Assembly (NCBI GenBank): GCA_030615705.1
Contig: JAUWYT010000006.1
Coordinates: forward strand, 1-16,930
Source: Chloroflexota bacterium
Lineage (GTDB): Bacteria > Chloroflexota > Anaerolineae > VGOG01
Direction: 5' to 3'
DNA length: 16,930 bases
Shown here: positions 1 through 5,383 of the stretch, piece by piece
How positions within the stretch are numbered: position 1 is the stretch's first letter
Layout of the letters: each line of letters begins with the position of its first letter
Made by a program: the position numbers and the translations under genes
The notes under the pieces: model-generated
Told to the model about the DNA's origin: nothing
What the model saw: only the letters and a program-made list of their open reading frames with translations
Database searches by the model: none

Positions 1-2
1 TC

Positions 3-1094
3 GTAGCCCTGTCAGTTTTGTTGGCCAGTGCTCTTTTGATCGTGCCCAGCGCTGAGGTCACTCTGGTCCCGGCTAGTGAGGCGGTTAATGCCATAGTGCA
101 GGTTCAAGCTGACCCTGAGTTGGAGAGGATTAACTATGACACAGGTCAGATCCCAGCCTGGGTGGTAGAAGTTCAGCTCGAAGGGACTGCTCAGATTGCT
201 GTTACTGGAGCAAAAGATGCACCCGATGAGCCAGCTGGGGGGATGGTCCTTTTCGTAAACAAGATAAACCAGCCGGTTAGCGTTCCCAAAGGAACCGTGG
301 TCGCTACCTCAACCGGATCTACTATCAGGTTTACTACCGTTGAGGATGTTACTTTGCCAGAGACGGTAGGAGGCACGGCTGAGGCAGAGGTGGTAGCTCT
401 TGATCCAGGCCCCACCGGCAACGTGAGGGCCCACTTGATTAATAGCGTTGAGGGGCCTCTCTCCTTGCAGGTTGGGGTCACTAATCCGGAGCCAATGCGG
501 GGAGGCAGCGTCAAGCAGGTGGGGATGGTCACTACTGCCGACAAGGAACGTCTCAAAGGCGTTCTCTTGCAGCAATTGCAGCAGGAAGCCCTCGCTCAAT
601 TGAGCGAGCAGCTCAGGGAAGGGGAGTTCTTGGCTTCCGAGACCGTGGCTGTAGACCACATTGTGACTGAGATCTACGACAAGTTCCTCGAGGAGCAGGC
701 CGATGTGCTCACCCTGGAGATGGAGGTGATGTTGCGAGGGACGGCCATCGAGGAGGAGGACGCCAAGGTCCTGATCCAGGCAGGTCTCGAGGCTCAGGTG
801 CCCGAGGGTTTCGCATTGGTGAGTCAAGGCTTGGAGTATCAGAGGGGCGAGATCACCGAAGTGGAGGATGGGAAAGTATCCTTTGTTATGAGAGGGTCTG
901 GCTTAATGGCGACCCAGATTGATGTGAGGGCCATCAAGGAGGCTATCCGGGGCCGGCCTTTGGACTGGGCCGAGGACTATCTGAGTGAGAATTTGCGCCT
1001 GGAGGAAGCTCCCATCATTAAGGTTACACCTACTTGGCCAGGACGGATGCCGTGGCTTGGCTTCCGCATCAGCGTCTCGATCCAGGAGGGGTGA
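3..1094 (+). CDS. Baseplate J/gp47-like membrane-anchored protein, 3' part (5' end outside window)
   Basis: The frame is open to the left edge, so the true start lies outside the window and the TTG at 18 is not a credible start. The first visible residues (VALSVLLASALLIVP) look like a transmembrane segment, followed by an exported beta-rich region of the kind annotated as baseplate J/gp47 in Chloroflexota. Visible features are the stretches VVEVQLEGTAQIAVTG, GTVVATSTGSTIRFTT and GGTAEAEVVALDPGPTGNV, then a helical region with Glu/Gln-rich repeats, then a C-terminal domain ending WPGRMPWLGFRISVSIQ. The homologous phage domain builds tail baseplates, but no other phage-tail gene is present. The gene's stop shares its last base with the ruvX start, so translation is probably coupled. 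The cellular function of this family is unknown to me; an envelope or contractile-machine link is only inference. The family call rests on remembered resemblance. Confidence 0.7.
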   Translation, partial: VALSVLLASALLIVPSAEVTLVPASEAVNAIVQVQADPELERINYDTGQIPAWVVEVQLEGTAQIAVTGAKDAPDEPAGGMVLFVNKINQPVSVPKGTVVATSTGSTIRFTTVEDVTLPETVGGTAEAEVVALDPGPTGNVRAHLINSVEGPLSLQVGVTNPEPMRGGSVKQVGMVTTADKERLKGVLLQQLQQEALAQLSEQLREGEFLASETVAVDHIVTEIYDKFLEEQADVLTLEMEVMLRGTAIEEEDAKVLIQAGLEAQVPEGFALVSQGLEYQRGEITEVEDGKVSFVMRGSGLMATQIDVRAIKEAIRGRPLDWAEDYLSENLRLEEAPIIKVTPTWPGRMPWLGFRISVSIQEG

Positions 1095-1540
1095 TGCGCA
1101 TCTTGGCCTTGGATGTCGGGGAAAAGCGCATTGGCGTGGCCATCAGCGATTTGAGTCAGTCCCTTGCCCGCAGCTTGAAAGTTGTCCAGAGGGGCTCTCG
1201 TCAGGAGGATTTCGCTGCTGTGGCTCGATTGGTAGAGGAATACGAGGTAGAGAAGGTTGTGGTTGGTTATCCACGGAGCCTGGACGGGATGGCCGGCGCG
1301 CAGGCCGAGAGGGTGGAGCGCTATGCCGTGGGTTTGGCCGAATCTCTAACCGTGCCGGTACTTTTGTGGGATGAGCGCTTTTCCACCGTCAGCGCCGAAA
1401 GGCTGATGAGGGAAGCGGGCGTGAGAAGCAAGAAGAAACGGGAGAGGATTGATGCCGTGGCCGCGGCGGTGATCTTGCAGGATTATCTGGATTCACGCCA
1501 ATTTGCTGGGGAGAAAGGAGCCGAAGGAAGCTCGTTATGA
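1094..1540 (+). CDS. ruvX: RuvX/YqgF: putative pre-16S rRNA nuclease / Holliday junction resolvase
   Basis: This is a 148-residue RNase H-fold nuclease of the RuvX (YqgF) family, which trims the 5' end of pre-16S rRNA in E. coli and is also annotated as a Holliday junction resolvase. Visible motifs are MRILALDVGEKRIGVA (catalytic Asp7), VVVGYPRSLDG at 56-65, WDERFST with Asp93/Glu94, and RIDAVAAAVILQDYLD with Asp120. These are the expected acidic residues in order, and the length is normal (about 140). The ATG at 1094 was chosen because AGGAGG lies at 1084-1089 and residue 1 then begins the conserved first strand; the upstream open frame belongs to the preceding gene. It overlaps its upstream neighbour by one base (TGATG), and its own TGA overlaps the mltG ATG (ATGA). 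Confidence 0.95.
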   Translation: MRILALDVGEKRIGVAISDLSQSLARSLKVVQRGSRQEDFAAVARLVEEYEVEKVVVGYPRSLDGMAGAQAERVERYAVGLAESLTVPVLLWDERFSTVSAERLMREAGVRSKKKRERIDAVAAAVILQDYLDSRQFAGEKGAEGSSL

Positions 1541-2682
1541 AAAAGAGCATCTCAATGCTGGTTGTTGGTCTCACGATGCTCGTGCTGGTGGGTGCGGGTT
1601 GTTGCGGTCTGAGCCAGGAGGATGGCAGTGTCCCTGGGGGGCTAGAAGACTTGCTCTTGAGGGTCTACCTTGGCTTTCGTCAGGAGGAGATCTCCCGACC
1701 GGCCAGCCCTGACCTGAGCGGAGCCGAAGGGGATGAGCACACTCCGGTTGTCTTCATTGTGGAGCCGGGGGAGACGGCAGGCGACATTGCTCTGCGGCTG
1801 AAGCAGTTGGGCTTAATCAATGACGCCGAGCTCTTCCGCCTGCTAGCCCGTTACCATAAAGCCGATAGCAAGCTGGAGGCTGGCAGGTATGAACTGCGGC
1901 CAGACATGACTATGGAGGAGATCATCGAGTGCTTGCAGCACGGGCGCCTCGAGGAGATGACGGTGACTGTGCCCGAGGGCTGGCGAGCAGAGCAGATCGC
2001 TGAGATGCTAGCAGAAGAAGTGGGTATGGACGGCGAGGAGTTCTTGGCTCTGGTGCGAGGCGGGCCCTTCGACTTTGCCCAGGGCAGGCATTTCGATTAC
2101 GAGTTCCTACAGAATCAGCCGCCAGGGGCTACTTTGGAGGGTTTTCTTTTCCCAGACACCTATCACTTTCCGGCCCAGCCCACAGCCCTCGACATAATCG
2201 GGCGCATGTTGGCCAATTTCGATCAACGCTTCACCGTTGAGATGCGTCAGACAGCCGCGGAGCGAGAGATGACCACCTACCAGGTGGTGATCGTGGCCTC
2301 CATCGTGGAGCGAGAAGCGGTGGTGGCGGAGGAGCGTCCTATCATCAGCGGAGTCTTCTTGAACCGACTGGAGGAGGGCATGAACCTGGACTCTTGCGCC
2401 ACGGTGCAGTACGCTTTGGGCTACCAGGAGGATATGGGCCAATGGTGGAAAACTCCAGTGAGGCTGGAAGAGTTCGCCCGCGTTGGCTCTCCCTACAATA
2501 CGTACCTTGACCGGGGGCTGCCCCCTGGACCTATTTGCAATCCAGGATTGGCCTCGATTCAAGCCGTCCTGGAGCCTGTGGAGAGCGATTATCTGTACTT
2601 CGTGGCTAAGGGTGACGGCTCGCACGCCTTCGCTAGAACTTTTGAGGAGCACCTTCAAAACCAGGATAGATATCAACGATAG
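1537..2682 (+). CDS. mltG: MltG: endolytic murein transglycosylase (YceG-like)
   Basis: This 381-residue membrane-anchored enzyme cleaves nascent peptidoglycan strands and is thought to set glycan length. Residues 1-22 are a Lys-Lys-led hydrophobic segment ending in GAGCC; this could be a plain anchor or an atypical lipoprotein signal (the -3 residue is Gly, a poor lipobox). Residues 70-145 are the LysM-like domain (FIVEPGETAGDIALRLKQ). Residues 199-381 are the YceG catalytic domain: LEGFLFPDTYHFP, then ASIVERE with probable catalytic Glu258, then FLNRLEEGM, YNTYLDRGLPPGPICNPG and YLYFVAKGDGSHAF. The start ATG overlaps the ruvX stop as ATGA. Oddity: residues 177-184 (PFDFAQGR) are encoded by a REP-like element just before the catalytic domain (see the repeat at 2064). 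Confidence 0.95.
   Translation: MKKSISMLVVGLTMLVLVGAGCCGLSQEDGSVPGGLEDLLLRVYLGFRQEEISRPASPDLSGAEGDEHTPVVFIVEPGETAGDIALRLKQLGLINDAELFRLLARYHKADSKLEAGRYELRPDMTMEEIIECLQHGRLEEMTVTVPEGWRAEQIAEMLAEEVGMDGEEFLALVRGGPFDFAQGRHFDYEFLQNQPPGATLEGFLFPDTYHFPAQPTALDIIGRMLANFDQRFTVEMRQTAAEREMTTYQVVIVASIVEREAVVAEERPIISGVFLNRLEEGMNLDSCATVQYALGYQEDMGQWWKTPVRLEEFARVGSPYNTYLDRGLPPGPICNPGLASIQAVLEPVESDYLYFVAKGDGSHAFARTFEEHLQNQDRYQR
2064..2089. repeat. REP-like short element inside mltG
   Basis: A 26-bp core begins GCCCTTCGACTTTGCCC and continues to AGGGCAGGC, with GCCCT (2064-2068) able to pair with AGGGC (2081-2085). From memory, sequences of the type GCCCTTCGACTtcGCtCAGGGC are abundant dispersed elements in Chloroflexota and other environmental genomes, and give FDFAQGR-type peptides when they land in genes. 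Here the element is in frame and adds PFDFAQGR. TTCGACTT (2068-2075) and TTCGATTA (2092-2099) flank the inserted part and may be related to insertion. No second copy is in the window. Confidence 0.55.
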
Positions 2683-2691
2683 GATTGATCA

Positions 2692-3831
2692 GTGATGGGG
2701 CGGATCAGCAAAGGGAGGTGCACGCAGGCGTTGGCGCTGGGCGTGCTTTTCATTCTGGGGTGGCTGATTGTCAGTTGCGCTGGGCTTCGCAGCACCAGAC
2801 CTGTGGTCAAGATCGGGCTGGTGGCCCCTTTCGAGGGGCTTTACCGGCATCTGGGCTACGAGGTGCTCTACGCTGTGAAGCTAGCGGTACGAGAGCGCAA
2901 TGCGGCAGGTGGCGTAAGCGGCTATATGGTAGAGCTGGTAGGCCTGGACGATGGCAACGATCCGACTCAGTCGCCATTGCAAGCCAGGAAGATGATCGTT
3001 GACTCTGACGTCATGGGGGTTATCGGCCACTTCTCCGATGAGGCAGCTCTGGCTGCCCTGGATGAATACCATTGGGCTGGCTTGGCGCTGATCACTCAAG
3101 TGGCAGCGGACGCCGTGACAGAGCGGGGCTACCCTGAGGTCTTTCGCCTTTATGCTCGTAACGATCTCTTGGGAATGGAGTCAGCTAGCTATGTTGTGGA
3201 GGAGCTGGGAATGTGCCGCCTTGCTGTCCTGCGCGGCTGCGATGACCTGGCCGAGGCCTTCTTCCGGACGTCTGAGCTTTTGGGGGCAACGGTGGTGCTA
3301 GACGCTGATACGGATACTTCGGGTGGGCTCAGTACAAGTAACCAGGCCTGGCTGGCTGCTCTCAAAGCTGCATCGCCTGACCTGGTTTTCTTCAGCGGGG
3401 GGGCGATTGAGGGAGCGGAATTGATAGCGCAGGCACGAAGGGCTGGCGTTGAGGCGACCTTCATGGGAGGTAGTGGGTTAGATAGCCCCCGGTTGGCACA
3501 GATTGGAGGGGAGGCTGTTAGAGGAACCCTCTATATTACTGCAGCGCCGAGAGTCGAAGAGTTGGCCAATTCCGGGGATTTTGTGACTAGCTACCGGGCC
3601 TTAACTGGGCGCTTGCCTGGCCCGCAGGCGATTTTGGCCTACGATGCCACTCGCGTTCTCCTGGAGGCTTTGGCCAGGGCCATCGAGTCACAGGGAAGGC
3701 CTGCCAGGGATGCCGTCGTCGCCGAGTTAAGCACTCTCGAAAACTATCCAGGTTTGATCGGCCCTATCACTTTCGACGACAACGGCGATTTGGTGGATCC
3801 GGAAACGTATGTTTACCGCTTTGAACTTTGA
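2692..3831 (+). CDS. LivK-type substrate-binding lipoprotein (type 1 periplasmic binding fold)
   Basis: This 379-residue exported ligand-binding protein resembles the substrate-binding subunits of branched-chain amino acid/amide ABC transporters (Peripla_BP_6). The N-terminus is basic (MMGRISKGR), followed by a hydrophobic stretch ending LIVSC, a fair lipobox. The mature part has KIGLVAPFEGLYRHLGYEVLYAVKLAVRERNAAGG, VMGVIGHFSDEAALAA, LAVLRGCDDLAEAF, PDLVFFSGGAIEGAELIAQARRAG and QAILAYDATRVLLEALARAI, all typical of both lobes. The start is GTG 2692 or the adjacent ATG 2695; AGGA at 2681-2684 suits either. The gene follows mltG by nine bases. No permease or ATPase gene is nearby, so it may serve a transporter encoded elsewhere or act as a sensor. 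Its last codons and stop lie in a heptad repeat, overlapping the convergent phosphorylase gene by 19 bp. Confidence 0.88.
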   Translation: MMGRISKGRCTQALALGVLFILGWLIVSCAGLRSTRPVVKIGLVAPFEGLYRHLGYEVLYAVKLAVRERNAAGGVSGYMVELVGLDDGNDPTQSPLQARKMIVDSDVMGVIGHFSDEAALAALDEYHWAGLALITQVAADAVTERGYPEVFRLYARNDLLGMESASYVVEELGMCRLAVLRGCDDLAEAFFRTSELLGATVVLDADTDTSGGLSTSNQAWLAALKAASPDLVFFSGGAIEGAELIAQARRAGVEATFMGGSGLDSPRLAQIGGEAVRGTLYITAAPRVEELANSGDFVTSYRALTGRLPGPQAILAYDATRVLLEALARAIESQGRPARDAVVAELSTLENYPGLIGPITFDDNGDLVDPETYVYRFEL

Positions 3832-5147
3832 ACTTTGGATTTTGAGCTTATGATTTCGTGCATGAGAGGCGGACGCTCTACAGGCTCATCGCTCCAGGAG
3901 TAGGCATCCAGGAGCCTGCGCTTGGCGTCGGTTAACTTTTGCTCATCGTTGGCATGGATAGTTAGTATCGCCTCGCCCTTTTTGACATAATCCCCGATCT
4001 TCTTAGCCAGGACTACACCCACGGCGTGGTCAATTGGCTCTCCCTTGCGGGCTCGGCCACCGCCGAGGAGCGCTGCAGCCAGGCCAACTTCCCCAGCATT
4101 CAGGCCAGCTATGTAGGCGGAGGGGGGGGCTAGCAGATGCTCAATAAAGGTCGCCTGGGGTAATCGGGAGGGATCGTTAATGAAAGCCTCGTCGCCTCCC
4201 TGGCCTACTATCCAATTGCGGAATTTGCGCCAAGCACGACCGCTATCTAGCTGATGCAACAGCAGCTTGCGGGCCTCTTGGGCGTCTCGCACACGGTCGG
4301 CCAGAAGCAGCATCTGACCGGCGATGATCAGGCAGTGCTCGAGAAAGTCAGTGGGGCCGTGCCCATGTAGGGTAACAATGGCCTCTTTGAGCTCCAGGGC
4401 GTTGCCCACAGCCAGACCGAGGGGTTGGTTCATATTGGATATGACGGCTGCCACGCGGCGGCCCAGCGCCTGGCCGATGTTTACCATCGCATGGGCCAGC
4501 GCCAGCGCCTCTTCTCTGGTGTGCATGAAAGCTCCGAGGCCCACTTTGACGTCCAGGACGATGGCGTTAGCACCGCTGGCTATCTTTTTGCTCATAATGG
4601 AGCTGGCGATGAGGGAGATGTTGCTTACTGTGGCTGTCACATCACGCAAGGCGTAAAACTTGCCGTCGGCCGGGACCATGTCGGCCGTTTGCCCGACGAC
4701 GACGATACCGTAATCCCGCAGCGTGGCCACGAATTCCTCGCTAGAGAGGTTAGCCTTGAAGCCAGGGATGGACTCCAGCTTGTCCAGGGTCCCGCCACTG
4801 AAGCCCAGGCCGCGGCCCGATATCTTTCCCACTGGTAATCCCGCGGCCGCTATCAGCGGGGCGACTACTAAGGTGGTCTTGTCGCCTACACCGCCAGTGG
4901 AATGTTTGTCAACCACCAGAGGTGCTATAGGTGAGAGATCCAACATCTTACCTGAGCGGGCCATGGACATAGTAAGGTCAGCGGTTTCCCGCTCGTTCAT
5001 CCCTTTCAGGTAGATAGCCATCAGCAGGGATGCTGCCTGGTAATCGGGTATCTTGCCCCGAGCGAAGCCCTGGACGAAGAAGTTTATCTCTTCGGCAGTA
5101 AGGGGATGACCGTCTCGTTTCTTGGCGATGATGTCAACTGCACGCAT
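3813..5147 (-). CDS. pdp: Pyrimidine-nucleoside (thymidine/uridine) phosphorylase
   Basis: This 444-residue cytoplasmic enzyme of the DeoA/Pdp/TrpD-like fold performs phosphorolysis of thymidine, deoxyuridine or uridine to base plus (deoxy)ribose-1-phosphate. Visible motifs are KKRDG at 9-13, DKHSTGGVGDKTT (80-92, phosphate and base contacts), SGRGLGFSGGTLDKLES (110-126), FYALRDVTATV (Arg168), SSIMSKK (Ser183, Lys187) and LDVKVGLGAFM. The family signature is usually SGRGLGHTGGT and VKVGSGAF; here HT is FS (116-117) and Ser203 is Leu, while the core Lys81, His82, Ser83, Ser110, Thr120, Arg168, Ser183 and Lys187 remain. The start is backed by AGGAG at 5156-5160. The C-terminal SSKSKVQSSKR runs into a heptad repeat and is probably non-native. 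It is divergent from the MTA/SAH deaminase, fitting nucleoside salvage. deoA is the alternative name. Confidence 0.93.
   Translation of the reverse strand: MRAVDIIAKKRDGHPLTAEEINFFVQGFARGKIPDYQAASLLMAIYLKGMNERETADLTMSMARSGKMLDLSPIAPLVVDKHSTGGVGDKTTLVVAPLIAAAGLPVGKISGRGLGFSGGTLDKLESIPGFKANLSSEEFVATLRDYGIVVVGQTADMVPADGKFYALRDVTATVSNISLIASSIMSKKIASGANAIVLDVKVGLGAFMHTREEALALAHAMVNIGQALGRRVAAVISNMNQPLGLAVGNALELKEAIVTLHGHGPTDFLEHCLIIAGQMLLLADRVRDAQEARKLLLHQLDSGRAWRKFRNWIVGQGGDEAFINDPSRLPQATFIEHLLAPPSAYIAGLNAGEVGLAAALLGGGRARKGEPIDHAVGVVLAKKIGDYVKKGEAILTIHANDEQKLTDAKRRLLDAYSWSDEPVERPPLMHEIISSKSKVQSSKR
3820..3847. repeat. Heptad tandem repeat (TTTGAAC-like) at a convergent gene junction
   Basis: Four consecutive 7-mers are visible: TTTGAAC (3820-3826), TTTGAAC (3827-3833), TTTGGAT (3834-3840) and TTTGAGC (3841-3847), with a decayed fifth (TTATGAT) after them. 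On the + strand it contributes the last residues and the TGA of the lipoprotein gene. On the - strand it encodes most of the SKSKVQSSK tail of the phosphorylase. Low-complexity AAAGTTC heptads of this type are, from memory, common intergenic repeats in environmental bacterial genomes. Confidence 0.75.
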
Positions 5148-5207
5148 TTAGGGGTCTCCTTGATTCAGTGCCGTCAGGCTGAGGGTGTGGGGGGTGCCCA
5201 CCGCCAT
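5148..5207 (-). other. Possible leader ORF of the phosphorylase gene (19 codons)
   Basis: An ATG at 5205-5207 opens MAVGTPHTLSLTALNQGDP, whose TAA directly abuts the phosphorylase ATG. No clear ribosome-binding site precedes it. The same frame is stop-free upstream through the whole GC-rich leader to about 5285. It may be a coupled leader peptide, a relic of a protein C-terminus, or chance. Confidence 0.2.
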
Positions 5208-5259
5208 GGGCCGGTCGGCGCTGAGGGCGACGGGACGAAGGTCCGCCGCCGCAGCGATG

Positions 5260-5274
5260 ATGCTTGATGAGCAT
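5260..5274. promoter_or_regulatory. Inverted repeat at the phosphorylase transcription start
   Basis: ATGCT (5260-5264) and AGCAT (5270-5274) form a 5-bp inverted repeat around TGATG. It sits where transcription from the -10 box at 5280-5285 should begin, which is an operator-like position. It is short, so chance is possible; no regulator gene is adjacent. Confidence 0.25.
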
Positions 5275-5279
5275 TTAAT

Positions 5280-5308
5280 ATTATAGCACACTTTCATTTT
5301 TATGTGAA
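5280..5308 (-). promoter_or_regulatory. Sigma-70-type promoter for pdp
   Basis: Reading the minus strand: TTCACA (-35, 5303-5308), a 17-bp spacer, and TATAAT (-10, 5280-5285) preceded by GTGTGC, giving an extended TGn -10. The predicted start is near 5273, leaving a leader of about 125 nt before the ATG. Confidence 0.75.
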
Positions 5309-5324
5309 ATGAAACGCGCCAAGT

Positions 5325-5353
5325 TTGTTTATCCTGGCAAAAGCCGTTATGAT
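5325..5353 (+). promoter_or_regulatory. Possible promoter for the MTA/SAH deaminase gene
   Basis: TTGTTT (5325-5330), a 17-bp spacer and TATGAT (5348-5353) lie 30 bp before the chosen ATG. The -35 is weak and there is no TGn, unlike the other promoters here. The better-looking TTGACA at about 5367 is too close to the start to serve as a -35. Confidence 0.35.
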
Positions 5354-5383
5354 GGGCGTCAATGCTTGACAGGGGGTGGTAAG

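Noticed and set aside
309..827. Long antisense ORFs, e.g. here, and at 2107-2676, 8845-9393 and 14719-15213
   Set aside because: They mirror strongly coding genes on the other strand, have no recognisable motifs and no ribosome-binding sites of note.
1034..1093. RuvX start at 1034
   Set aside because: The first 20 residues lie inside the preceding gene; the ribosome-binding site and conserved start place it at 1094.
3820..3854. CRISPR-like array
   Set aside because: The units are 7-mers with no spacers.
5366..5372. TTGACA as a -35 box
   Set aside because: It is a perfect hexamer but only about a dozen bases from the ATG, with no room for a -10 before the gene.
5309..5383. Deaminase start at 5309
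   Set aside because: The frame there overlaps the promoter region and the residues are not family-like; MKADVILSDG at 5384 is.
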